From the IMG/VR virus record IMGVR_UViG_3300027777_001718, positions 29,710 through 93,709 of that record: 64,000 bases of DNA; one strand, written 5' to 3'. Below are positions 57,491 through 64,000 of the stretch, one piece after another (position 1 is the first letter of the stretch; each line of letters opens with the position of its first letter). Under the pieces are notes generated by a model. The model was not told the origin of the DNA. It saw nothing but the letters and a program-made list of their open reading frames with translations, and searched no databases. Position numbers and translations under genes: made by a program. Source of the DNA: a virus.

Positions 57491-57665
57491 TTTTACGTTT
57501 CTCTTTTTCGTTGGCGGCGACTATTTCACCGCGCATAATAGATACGGCCTCCGGTGCCGTAAATCCAAGCTTGACGCGATCCCCGCAAATTTCGAGGACG
57601 CGGACAACGACCACTTTGTCGCCAATGATTATTGCTTCTTCTTTTTTCCGCGATAACACCAGCAT
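57465..57665 (-). CDS. csrA: CsrA/RsmA carbon storage regulator homologue
   Basis: 66 residues covering the full CsrA domain. MLVLSRKKEEAIIIGDKVVV gives strand 1 and 2 with L4 and R6, VRVLEICGDRVKLGFTAPEA holds strands 3 and 4, and VSIMRGEI carries the conserved Arg of the C-terminal RNA-binding site. A C-terminal basic tail (AANEKEKRKNGLERQTS) follows. CsrA dimers bind GGA-containing mRNA leaders. The phage copy could rewire host translation or compete for host Csr small RNAs. Its last 26 bases overlap the next gene. Confidence 0.93.
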   Translation of the reverse strand: MLVLSRKKEEAIIIGDKVVVVRVLEICGDRVKLGFTAPEAVSIMRGEIVAANEKEKRKNGLERQTS

Positions 57666-57689
57666 GGCAGTCTTTCTTAGCGTAAAACG

Positions 57690-58358
57690 CTATTTATGCA
57701 CATTGTTTAACATCTCAACAACATTTTGTGTGTTGCCGTTTTTCAAATTCAGGGCGGCCATTTGCTCTGCTAACAACTTCGTTTTCATGCGAAGCGTGTT
57801 ATTGATATCTTCGGTCTTGCCGGCTTCCAGCTCGTAGACAGCGTTAAACATCTCGGGGTCGTCTGAGAAATCCGTGATGTTTTTTGACACTTTGTTATTG
57901 CGCATGGCGATCCGCAAGATGTCAGGCGGATTGATGATGCCTTCGCTATCCAGTACGGCGCCAATGTAGCTGCGGATTTCGTTTGTGAACGGATCCGGGT
58001 CGTTTTCGTCTGGCGGCTCGATCATCAGGGCTTCTGTAACGCCCCACGCAATCTCTTCAGCGTCAGCCGGGTCCCACATATCAGGGCGGTACGTGTCGTC
58101 ACCCAGTACGTTACAGAACGAGATGAAGTCGGGAAGATTCTTAAAGAACCTGTCCGTGGTCAGAATCTGGATACAGACGATGAGCTTGTCGAGCGAACCT
58201 TGACTCAGCTTGACGTTAAACTCTTCTTCGATCTCCAGCGCCATTGTGCTGGGGTCCCACTCAAGCCCTTCCATGCCGAAACGGTCAAGGAACAACGTCA
58301 GTAGCACGCTGCCAAACGTCTCCCGACTCGTCCACGCTGTTTGCATTATGTTTGACAT
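57690..58358 (-). CDS. Unknown phage protein, 222 aa
   Basis: A helical protein with SRETFGSVLLTLFLDRFGME, GLEWDPSTMALEIEEEFNVK and DRFFKNLPDFISFCNVLGDD, typical of large phage proteins annotated hypothetical near head or tail genes ('...gle.leWe.eTl..ei...'). A CAGGG site precedes ATG 58358. It overlaps the upstream gene by 74 bases. Confidence 0.7.
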   Translation of the reverse strand: MSNIMQTAWTSRETFGSVLLTLFLDRFGMEGLEWDPSTMALEIEEEFNVKLSQGSLDKLIVCIQILTTDRFFKNLPDFISFCNVLGDDTYRPDMWDPADAEEIAWGVTEALMIEPPDENDPDPFTNEIRSYIGAVLDSEGIINPPDILRIAMRNNKVSKNITDFSDDPEMFNAVYELEAGKTEDINNTLRMKTKLLAEQMAALNLKNGNTQNVVEMLNNVHK

Positions 58359-58818
58359 GCATCCCTGCTCGTTTCTCGATTTGCAGTACGCCCCGGCGGT
58401 ACAGTTCTCCTAGATTATACGCAATCGTCTCCATGGGCGGATGCGGAATCATCTCAAGTGCTTCCCCCGTAAGGAGATCGGTAAAACCGGTATGTCCGGT
58501 CCACGTGCAAAACTGGTTGTCTGCGAACACAAGCTGCTTCAGGCACGTCGGGCATTCTTCGCCCGCGTGGTCCGCAAATACCGGGGTGAGCTGGGTCAAG
58601 ATCAACACGCGCTGTTCAGCCTGTAAAAACCCAAGCCGCTGGAGCATGTCAGCCACAAGCAAGATAAAGATATCATTGGCGGCGAGTGCGGTATTTTCGC
58701 CGGGTAGCTCAACGCGCAAGATCGTGTTAAAAATAGACCGAATTTGCAGCTTGCTTAACGCTACCACGCGCATTACCATATTTAGCGTAATGCTCTTTTT
58801 TTCACCGGAGGTTTCCAT
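58285..58818 (-). CDS. Unknown protein with Cys pair, 177-181 aa
   Basis: The start is ATG 58818 (METSGEKKSITLNMVMRVVA) or ATG 58830, four codons earlier; both face the plus-strand gene at 58817. The protein is helical at first and contains GEECPTCLKQLVFADNQFCT and a later NLGELYRRGVLQIEKR. A CxxC and further Cys suggest a metal site. No family is recognised. The 74-base overlap with the downstream gene is long but both frames look coding. Confidence 0.65.
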   Translation of the reverse strand: METSGEKKSITLNMVMRVVALSKLQIRSIFNTILRVELPGENTALAANDIFILLVADMLQRLGFLQAEQRVLILTQLTPVFADHAGEECPTCLKQLVFADNQFCTWTGHTGFTDLLTGEALEMIPHPPMETIAYNLGELYRRGVLQIEKRAGMHVKHNANSVDESGDVWQRATDVVP

Positions 58819-59092
58819 GATTTCTATCATTGACTCGCTTTCTAATGTCTCTACTGGCCGGGCTGAATTTGTTGTCAGCGGTAATGGTATCGAAGAACTC
58901 ATGGCGGCTGCAACCTCAAACATGGTGTTGCAAAAGGCTGCCGAGCTTGGCCTGAACCGCCCCGGTGTTTCAAACGCTAGCGGCCCGTACCCGGTTGACG
59001 AGAATGGCAAGACCGACGACGAGCTGATGATGGGCAAGCGTGGCCCGGTTACTGGCTACCAGCGCGACTTTGTCATTCTGGCGTCGCTCTGA
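58817..59092 (+). CDS. Unknown conserved small protein, plus strand, 91 aa
   Basis: An ideal GGAGG site 6 bases before ATG 58817 settles the start. MISIIDSLSNVSTGRAEFVV, SGNGIEELMAAATSNMVLQK and DELMMGKRGPVTGYQRDFVI look highly constrained. No family is named. The TGA stop is directly adjacent to the stop of the convergent gene, and the start overlaps the divergent start. Codon choice is more GC-rich than in neighbours, which may indicate strong expression, for example a structural protein. Confidence 0.75.
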   Translation: MISIIDSLSNVSTGRAEFVVSGNGIEELMAAATSNMVLQKAAELGLNRPGVSNASGPYPVDENGKTDDELMMGKRGPVTGYQRDFVILASL

Positions 59093-59410
59093 TCAGCAGT
59101 AGTCGTCATCGCGGTCAATATCGCGAAAGTCTATAGCTTTGCCAGCTTCGAACTGCACGACTATAAAACAAACTGGCGTTGAGACTTCAAAACCCAAGCG
59201 CATAGCGGCTGCGCCGGCGGTGCGGCGGCTCATTGTCTTGGCAACCTTGAATGCCTCGGAGCTGTCGGCGAACAGTCCGACTGGTACGTCGTCCATGGTG
59301 TGGCGCCAGATAACGAGATAGCCCGTCATGCCCGACTTATGAGCCGCGCTACGTGTCTTACGCGGCGCGGCTTTCTTTTTGGTAATGGTCTTTTTGGTTT
59401 TAGTTTTCAT
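59093..59410 (-). CDS. Conserved small protein, 105 aa
   Basis: A lysine-rich N-terminal 30 residues precede MTGYLVIWRHTMDDVPVGLF, ADSSEAFKVAKTMSRRTAGA and STPVCFIVVQFEAGKAIDFR. I recall this 'yLviWrhtmddvPvGlFadr.eAm..A' pattern from small uncharacterised phage and Planctomycetes proteins. Unknown function; may bind nucleic acids through its tail. Confidence 0.75.
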   Translation of the reverse strand: MKTKTKKTITKKKAAPRKTRSAAHKSGMTGYLVIWRHTMDDVPVGLFADSSEAFKVAKTMSRRTAGAAAMRLGFEVSTPVCFIVVQFEAGKAIDFRDIDRDDDYC

Positions 59411-59762
59411 GGGTTTTCTTTGCTAGTTGGGCGCGGATGTGCGGGTGTTTAAGCGCGTGCGGCAGCAGCTCGGGCTGTTGCATGTGCTTTTTCCCTGTTT
59501 TGATATCTTCTACATGGATGCGCATTTTGTAACCTAACGCGTAGAACATCTTCGCGATGTCTTCTAGCGTTGGCGTGCCGCCCATAATAGCCTTGATGTG
59601 CTTGGGCGTTACGCGCATTTTTCTGGCCACAAGACTGTTGGGCATCTTGTGATTTAACTGCAGAGTGGCCAGCCATTCGGTAGCTAAGCCTTCCAAACTA
59701 ATTGCGTAAGCGCTGCCGTTTTCTGCGGGTGGCTTTGTTCGGCTAAATTTACTGACTGTCAT
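59400..59762 (-). CDS. XRE-type helix-turn-helix protein, 120 aa
   Basis: Starts at ATG 59762, overlapping the upstream stop by 14 bases. Residues 35-85 (NHKMPNSLVARKMRVTPKHI, KAIMGGTPTLEDIAKMFYAL, GYKMRIHVED) fit a Cro/C1-type DNA-binding domain, as in antitoxin-like regulators with 'LA..mgvt.~~is.i..g...~tl.tl.kia.aLg..l.i'. It lacks a toxin-like neighbour. A candidate regulator of phage genes. Confidence 0.72.
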   Translation of the reverse strand: MTVSKFSRTKPPAENGSAYAISLEGLATEWLATLQLNHKMPNSLVARKMRVTPKHIKAIMGGTPTLEDIAKMFYALGYKMRIHVEDIKTGKKHMQQPELLPHALKHPHIRAQLAKKTHEN

Positions 59763-60225
59763 TATCTGCTCCAAAAGTGTCGATATGCGCTAGGCGTGCT
59801 GCGTAAAATTCCGCCACGTCGCCCGCCACTGTTGTAAAACGTTTGACAATCTCAGGAACAATCTTGGTCGTGAATACAGCCAAAATTGTTTTTTGATATT
59901 TAGCCATGGCCTCTGGTGCGTATTTGGCGCGCCTAACTTTTTCCGCGCCGCTGCGTACGGTTGGGTCGCTGTCCAGCATGATTTGCACAAATGCCGGATT
60001 TACGAACTCAATGATGTGGCCGTATACCTGTTTGACTTCATACGGAACCGGGACTTCGAACATACACGCCCCGGGCCATACGTCTCCGGGTTTGGAGTCT
60101 TTTGAAAGATACCGCAGCTTTCCGAGCGACCAACCAAACGCTGCGGCGTCGTCATTTGGTTCGGCCATGACGAACGGCGGCTTGACCGTCTCTGGTTTTT
60201 TGTCGAGTTTTAGTTTGCGTTTCAT
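59749..60225 (-). CDS. Unknown protein, 158 aa
   Basis: An alpha/beta protein beginning with a basic stretch (MKRKLKLDKKPETVKPPFVM), then GWSLGKLRYLSKDSKPGDVW and a helical C-terminal 60 residues. No family is recognised. It follows the hairpin that ends the 130-residue gene's transcript and is thus the first gene of the short operon 59.1-60.2 kb. Confidence 0.68.
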   Translation of the reverse strand: MKRKLKLDKKPETVKPPFVMAEPNDDAAAFGWSLGKLRYLSKDSKPGDVWPGACMFEVPVPYEVKQVYGHIIEFVNPAFVQIMLDSDPTVRSGAEKVRRAKYAPEAMAKYQKTILAVFTTKIVPEIVKRFTTVAGDVAEFYAARLAHIDTFGADNDSQ

Positions 60226-60249
60226 TGATAGCTAAGGAAAATTGACCAC

Positions 60250-60306
60250 GCAGCTGGGATTACACATTACCGCCGGTTTAGGGTGGTAGATGTGTATCCC
60301 AGCTGC
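60250..60306 (-). terminator. Long hairpin after the 130-residue gene
   Basis: A 17-bp stem with a single bulge (GCAGCTGGGAT-TACACAT with ATGTGTA-TCCCAGCTGC) continues inward through TACCGCC/GGTGGTA, giving about 24 bp with a 7-base loop. On the minus strand CAATTTTCC follows. It lies 17 bases after the stop at 60324. This is a strong terminator or an RNA-stability element. Confidence 0.7.
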
Positions 60307-60323
60307 ACAGCTAGTGATACGGA

Positions 60324-60716
60324 TTATCGGTCAAGACTCGCAGAGCACGTCCGATAAGCGTGATACTGCGCCCGCGCCTCAGCGTGCGGGTCGGCCGACT
60401 TGAGGACCGTGTCCTCGCCGTCAGCGGCCATCATGCCCCTGAACATAGCCGCGGTGTACTCGTTGTACAGCCGGCTCATGTTTCCCCGCCGTGAATTGGC
60501 GGTGATGTCCAGAACTCGTTCCCGAACCAGCGCTGCCTTGCTCCAGAAGCCGTCGATCTTGGCGGCGTCATCGGCAGACTGCTCCATCACGTACTCGAAA
60601 AGCTTGATGGCTTTGTTCGGTACGATCTGGAAGCTGGGCGCGGCTTTGTAGAGCCGCTTGATCACGTTGGCCCGAAACTTCTCAACCACCGGCGACGAAA
60701 CAGTTGCAGCAACCAT
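60324..60716 (-). CDS. Unknown helical protein, 130 aa
   Basis: Starts at ATG 60716 (MVAATVSSPVVEKFRANVIK) after a GAGGGA site. The upstream longer reading is hydrophobic and unlikely. It is mostly helical (LFEYVMEQSADDAAKIDGFW, LVRERVLDITANSRRGNMSR). It is isolated by hairpins on both sides and is probably transcribed alone from the 124-base gap upstream. Confidence 0.7.
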   Translation of the reverse strand: MVAATVSSPVVEKFRANVIKRLYKAAPSFQIVPNKAIKLFEYVMEQSADDAAKIDGFWSKAALVRERVLDITANSRRGNMSRLYNEYTAAMFRGMMAADGEDTVLKSADPHAEARAQYHAYRTCSASLDR

Positions 60717-60805
60717 GGCAGAAATCCCTCGCGAGGACACGGTTATTGAGCCACTGATACAACACAGTAGCGTCAACTAATATGCCGCGTTATTGCGAGA
60801 AATTT

Positions 60806-60841
60806 AGCGTTTGTTCCACATTCCAGAATATGGAAAACGCT
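60806..60841 (-). terminator. Imperfect hairpin at the end of the 99-residue gene
   Basis: AGCGTTT-GTTCCA pairs with TGGAA-AACGCT around a 12-base loop, directly at the stop codon (60841-60843). On the minus strand AAATTTCT follows. A weak terminator candidate. Confidence 0.45.
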
Positions 60842-61140
60842 TAAAACGTCAGCTGTACTACTTGGTTGCCGGCGTTGACGTAAATGATGCGAACTTTCTC
60901 GGCATCGAGCAATTTTTTGAACTCCGCCTTTTTTTCGCCGCTCATGCCGGCTAAGCATGCTTTAATCTTAGCCATGTCACTGCGTTGCTTTTCTTGCCGC
61001 TTGCTTGCGCATGAACCGCAGCCCGCGCGTGAGGTTGTAAAAATATCGCGCTTATTGATGAAGCACGGAATGTCTGCAAACTTAGCGTCTTGCAGCATTG
61101 AGAAGATGGTGCTGTCTTCAATTACAACAAGTGCGGCCAT
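60841..61140 (-). CDS. Unknown protein with Cys motif, 99 aa
   Basis: The N-terminal part (ALVVIEDSTIFSMLQDAKFA) leads to a Cys cluster (PCFINKRD, AGCGSCASKRQE, then KACLAG). The C-terminus has KKAEFKKLLDAEKVRIIYVN and a beta strand. Small phage proteins with 'CG.C......~......k.Cl' plus a C-terminal hairpin are known to me but unassigned. Likely binds a metal. Confidence 0.7.
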   Translation of the reverse strand: MAALVVIEDSTIFSMLQDAKFADIPCFINKRDIFTTSRAGCGSCASKRQEKQRSDMAKIKACLAGMSGEKKAEFKKLLDAEKVRIIYVNAGNQVVQLTF

Positions 61141-61147
61141 AACAAAC

Positions 61148-61660
61148 TCACTCGGGCGGGTTGCCGACCCAAAGTTGGCCGCCGGGCAGTAATGTGTCTG
61201 TCAGATCTAACGTAGCCTTTAAGCGCTGTACGTCATCAGCTACGTCGCGGATAAACGCCTCTACTTCTGCGCGCGATCTTAAAAGCACGTCTACAAAATC
61301 AAGGCGAAACCATTCCGGGCGCGCATCTGGGATAGGCGCGTCTTCTGGGTACTCTTCCAAATCAGTCGGCGAGCAAATATGGTCAAATGCGCCAATGCGT
61401 TCCTCTTCACCCGGCTTGAGCGGCAACAACAAGTAGGCAAAGATCTTGGTCGGCATGAGCGCGGCGTTGCTCGCTGTGATGCGCACCCGGATGCCGTCAG
61501 TGGAGTGGTAGTTATACCGACTTACCTGCCATGTTAGCTTGACGCGCCGGCTACTGTTGGTGACAGCCATGGGCGCGATGTGCGGCGAGTAAAAGTCCAA
61601 CCCGATTGCGTCAGGGACTTTAATTTCGTCGTCTGGGTTTGACGCGCGGCAATCTGACAT
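61148..61660 (-). CDS. Unknown conserved protein, 170 aa
   Basis: A beta-rich protein with IGLDFYSPHIAPMAVTNSSR, IRVRITASNAALMPTKIFAY, LLPLKPGEEERIGAFDHICS and PEWFRLDFVDVLLRSRAEVE. The segment around 'FAYl..P..pge.~~~g.FdhvCspvDl.eyPed.P' resembles proteins I have met in phage tail regions. It could be a baseplate or tail accessory protein, because it lies next to the collagen-like genes; this is inference. Confidence 0.7.
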   Translation of the reverse strand: MSDCRASNPDDEIKVPDAIGLDFYSPHIAPMAVTNSSRRVKLTWQVSRYNYHSTDGIRVRITASNAALMPTKIFAYLLLPLKPGEEERIGAFDHICSPTDLEEYPEDAPIPDARPEWFRLDFVDVLLRSRAEVEAFIRDVADDVQRLKATLDLTDTLLPGGQLWVGNPPE

Positions 61661-61668
61661 CAGCGCCT

Positions 61669-62037
61669 CTACGGAAATAGATATCTTGTCGGAGTTGTCT
61701 CGTTTGGCTTGGCGTAGAATATTGTAACACCTGTCGATGCAATATCGTCTGTCTTGGCGACATATCGCACAAACTGCTGCACTGTCTCGGGGTTTGTCTG
61801 TTTTGCAGCTTCAAGCGTTTCTAGAAACTCTGAAACGCAGCCGGCAATAAGCGTAGTGTCAGCGCGGCAGCGGCAGCCAGCTCGTTTTGCTGAATATTCG
61901 AACGCGGCGTTACACGCGTCCATGGTTTCTTTCAACGGGCTCAAGCCCGGATTACGCTCAAAAAAATCCTGCGTTTTGACCAGCTGCAGGATATTGTCGC
62001 GATTGAGTGACATCATGCGAGTCATATTGTTCGCCAT
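61669..62037 (-). CDS. Unknown protein, 122 aa
   Basis: Starts at ATG 62037 after GGAG. The N-terminal part has SLNRDNILQLVKTQDFFERN, then a Cys-containing region (EYSAKRAGCRCRADTTLIAG) and a C-terminal helical part. No family is recognised. The gene is 8 bases upstream of the 170-residue gene and likely co-transcribed. Confidence 0.68.
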   Translation of the reverse strand: MANNMTRMMSLNRDNILQLVKTQDFFERNPGLSPLKETMDACNAAFEYSAKRAGCRCRADTTLIAGCVSEFLETLEAAKQTNPETVQQFVRYVAKTDDIASTGVTIFYAKPNETTPTRYLFP

Positions 62038-62112
62038 GTTTGCGCTCCGGGTATTAGCCCGCATTTTATCGTCCGCGCATTATTTGTGTAGCTATTCTTG
62101 GGCCTCAAAATT

Positions 62113-63555
62113 TTACGGGTTATTTACGGCGTCTCGGATAGCCGCGCGTAACACCGCGTTTGTTTGAATAGCGGCAATCAGCTGGCTAATTGTCAGGCCG
62201 CCATTTGGCCCTGTCGGCCCGGTAGCGCCAACTGGCCCAAATGGGCCAGTAGCCCCAAATGGCCCTAGCGGGCCTGTAGCTCCTGTTGCGCCGCGGCTAC
62301 CTGCGGGCCCGCTTGGACCCGTTGCGCCGGCAGGGCCAGTGGACCCAACTACGCCTGTTGGACCACTGGGACCAGTTGGGCCTGTTATACCCCGCGGGCC
62401 GGTAATTCCTGTAGGGCCGAGTGCGCCCGACGTGCCGATTGCGCCAGTAGGCCCTGTAACGCCCGCAGGGCCCGTTGGCCCGCTGGCACCTGTCATACCG
62501 CGCTCGCCCGGTGTACCGCACGGCCCGGTGGCTCCTGTGGCCCCTGTAACGCCGTGGGCGCCTGTTACGCCAACGCCAGTAGCTCCGCGTAAGCCAGTAG
62601 CACCAGTTGCGCCTTTTACGCCCGTGGCGCCCGTTGCGCCTGTTTGCCCCCGTTGCCCGCGTTGCCCAGTTGCGCCTAGAAATCCACGGGGGCCAATGAT
62701 GCCAGTTGCGCCCGGAACTCCTTGTTCGCCTTGATCGCCTTTGAAACCTCTTGGCCCTTGAATGCCGGTGGCGCCGATTAAACCTTGTGCGCCTGTAGCG
62801 CCAATTGCGCCAGACGCCCCCGGCTCGCCTTTAATTCCAGTGATACCGCGCGGGCCGGTTGTGCCCGTTGCGCCTTTACTGCCTGTCGCCCCCGTGGCGC
62901 CAGTAACGCCTTTCACGCCGGTAGCACCTCTAACGCCGATAGCGCCTGTGGCACCAGTAACACCTTTAACGCCTGTAGCGCCTGTAACACCAATAGCTCC
63001 TGTAGCGCCCGGAGTGCCGTTAATACCGCGTAAACCCGCCACGCCAGTTGCGCCGCGTAAACCGCTGATACCCTGCGGCCCGGCGCCGCCAGTAACGCCA
63101 GTGGCGCCAGTAATACCTCTAGGACCTACCGCTCCGGTAATGCCTGTAACTCCGGTAGCGCCGACGACTCCTGTTGCGCCTGTGACCCCTATTGCGCCCT
63201 TTGCGCCTGTGGCTCCGGTAACGCCGATTTCGCCTGTAACGCCCGTTGCGCCTGTATCGCCAGTTGCACCTTTGGCGCCAGTAACTCCTGTAAAACCTCT
63301 GGGGCCTACTGCGCCAGTAATACCTGTAACGCCAGTTTCGCCCTTGGCGCCGGTGGCGCCAGTAACACCAGTTAAACCTTGTGGGCCTGTGACGCCTGCA
63401 GGTCCCGGCGGCCCCTGTTCACCTTGTGGCCCGGGCGGGCCGGGCGGGCCGGCGGCCGAACCGCAACCTGCAGATGTTGCGCGCAAAACAGGCGCGTCAA
63501 CCGACTGCAGTATGATTTCTTCTTCGATCAGCTTGTCGGCGTTGTTGTCTGTCAT
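62113..63555 (-). CDS. Collagen-like protein, 480 aa
   Basis: After about 30 residues ([17 protein letters not shown]) nearly the whole chain consists of Gly-X-Y triplets, first PPGPPGPQG-type and then mainly G-A-T, G-V-T, G-I-T and G-P-T. The non-collagenous end reads [20 protein letters not shown]. Such domains form trimeric triple helices, and in phages they occur in tail fibres and head fibres that bind host surfaces. Thr-rich Y positions are typical of bacterial and viral collagens. A +-strand Pro-rich frame here is its shadow. Confidence 0.88.
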   Translation of the reverse strand: MTDNNADKLIEEEIILQSVDAPVLRATSAGCGSAAGPPGPPGPQGEQGPPGPAGVTGPQGLTGVTGATGAKGETGVTGITGAVGPRGFTGVTGAKGATGDTGATGVTGEIGVTGATGAKGAIGVTGATGVVGATGVTGITGAVGPRGITGATGVTGGAGPQGISGLRGATGVAGLRGINGTPGATGAIGVTGATGVKGVTGATGAIGVRGATGVKGVTGATGATGSKGATGTTGPRGITGIKGEPGASGAIGATGAQGLIGATGIQGPRGFKGDQGEQGVPGATGIIGPRGFLGATGQRGQRGQTGATGATGVKGATGATGLRGATGVGVTGAHGVTGATGATGPCGTPGERGMTGASGPTGPAGVTGPTGAIGTSGALGPTGITGPRGITGPTGPSGPTGVVGSTGPAGATGPSGPAGSRGATGATGPLGPFGATGPFGPVGATGPTGPNGGLTISQLIAAIQTNAVLRAAIRDAVNNP

Positions 63556-63562
63556 GATATTT

Positions 63563-64000
63563 TTATCCCAACAGTTCGAGTAGCAACGCGCGAAATTTCG
63601 CTCGTAGTGTCGGGTTTACAGGCTGTCCGCTGGAATTCAAACCTAGTTGCGTTATGAGCGCATTTGTAAAATTTGCGTCAGCGGCCAAATTTTGTGTGTT
63701 TAAACTCACAGTCGCGCCGACAACTGTGTTATCCACAATTGTAACATTGCCGGTAATGATATTTGGCCGCGACGATATAAAATTGCTGCCGCTAAGTGTT
63801 ACCTGCGGGCCTGTAGCACCCTGCGGCCCGGTTGGCCCCGTAGCGCCGCGGACGCCCGTGGGCCCTGTAATGCCGCGTAAGCCTGTCGCGCCCGCAGTGC
63901 CGCGCGGCCCGAGCACGCCAGTAGCTCCGGTAACACCCACCACACCAGTGGCGCCGATTTCACCCGCTGTGCCGCATGGCCCTGTTGCGCCTGTAATGCC
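63563..64000 (-). CDS. Collagen-like protein, 5' part beyond the window
   Basis: The frame stays open to the right edge, where the sequence is still Gly-X-Y ([16 protein letters not shown]). It contains about 25 triplets in the window and then a distinct C-terminal domain ([54 protein letters not shown]) of about 75 residues, probably the trimerisation or attachment part. The stop is 8 bases before the ATG of the neighbouring collagen-like gene, so both are probably made together as fibre components. Confidence 0.8.
   Translation of the reverse strand, partial: GITGATGPCGTAGEIGATGVVGVTGATGVLGPRGTAGATGLRGITGPTGVRGATGPTGPQGATGPQVTLSGSNFISSRPNIITGNVTIVDNTVVGATVSLNTQNLAADANFTNALITQLGLNSSGQPVNPTLRAKFRALLLELLG

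Noticed and set aside
60773-60958. 61-residue minus-strand frame spanning the 60.8 kb hairpin
   Set aside because: It crosses the hairpin and overlaps the 99-residue gene; the composition is not protein-like and no ribosome site is present.
62762-63583. 273-residue proline-rich plus-strand frame (P-V-A-P repeats)
   Set aside because: It is the antisense of the Gly-X-Y repeats; Pro-rich frames arise automatically opposite GGN-rich DNA.
1-64000. CRISPR arrays, insertion sequences, integrase or attachment sites
   Set aside because: No direct-repeat array with regular spacers, no transposase or integrase motifs, and no obvious direct-repeat pair at tRNA ends was found on reading both strands.

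Overview
The window is a gene-dense piece of a tailed double-stranded DNA phage genome, probably a large one. The phage assignment rests on a terminase large subunit at 47.3-49.2 kb, a compact replication and recombination module at 3.6-20.8 kb, collagen-like proteins at the right edge, two tRNA genes without encoded CCA, and about 100 mostly short genes that often share start and stop codons. Strong AAGGAG-type ribosome sites point to a bacterial host. Many small proteins resemble families that I associate with Planctomycetes genomes (Ycf46-type AAA ATPase with DUF2997 and DUF1257, DUF6745-like, DUF6915-like, DUF3085-like, small LTDEE proteins). A planctomycete host is therefore a reasonable inference, but only an inference.

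Layout: 0-3.6 kb holds small unknown genes and a DUF932-like protein. 3.6-20.8 kb is the replication and repair module on the minus strand: a RecA/UvsX-like recombinase, a ParB-fold protein, a candidate ssDNA-binding protein, a DNA polymerase I fused to a uracil-DNA-glycosylase-like domain, a Toprim primase, a DnaB-type helicase, an SF2 helicase and an SbcC/SbcD pair. 20.8-29.4 kb carries a plus-strand HNH endonuclease beside tRNA-Gln, a DnaQ-type exonuclease, a helix-turn-helix protein fused to a deoxyhypusine-synthase-like domain, a cysteine-motif protein, a MazG-like hydrolase and small genes. 29.4-29.8 kb is non-coding and full of hairpins. 29.8-38.1 kb is a long operon-like run of accessory genes, including a DUF6745-like gene paired with a conserved partner and a DUF3085-like protein ending in an RNA-polymerase-alpha-CTD-like domain. 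38.1-44.3 kb contains a signal-peptide protein and the Ycf46/DUF2997/DUF1257 cassette. 44.3-47.3 kb holds an acidic DNA-binding candidate and small membrane proteins.

47.3-64 kb is led by the plus-strand terminase. Then follow small minus-strand genes, tRNA-Thr, a pyrimidine-dimer-glycosylase-like protein, an 875-residue protein with a primase-type zinc motif, a plus-strand 390-residue protein, CsrA, more small genes and two collagen-like genes, the last cut by the window edge.

The minus-strand genes are mostly translationally coupled (ATGA, TAATG or longer overlaps), and few internal promoters or terminators are visible. The three plus-strand protein genes from 47 kb onward each abut or overlap the start codon of the divergent neighbour and the stop codon of the convergent neighbour, which leaves no intergenic space on either side. 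The most interesting parts are the accessory cassettes of conserved but uncharacterised families (24.7-25.9, 32.8-38.1 and 38.7-44.3 kb) and the possible host-control proteins: CsrA, the alpha-CTD-like fusion and the DHS-like HTH fusion.
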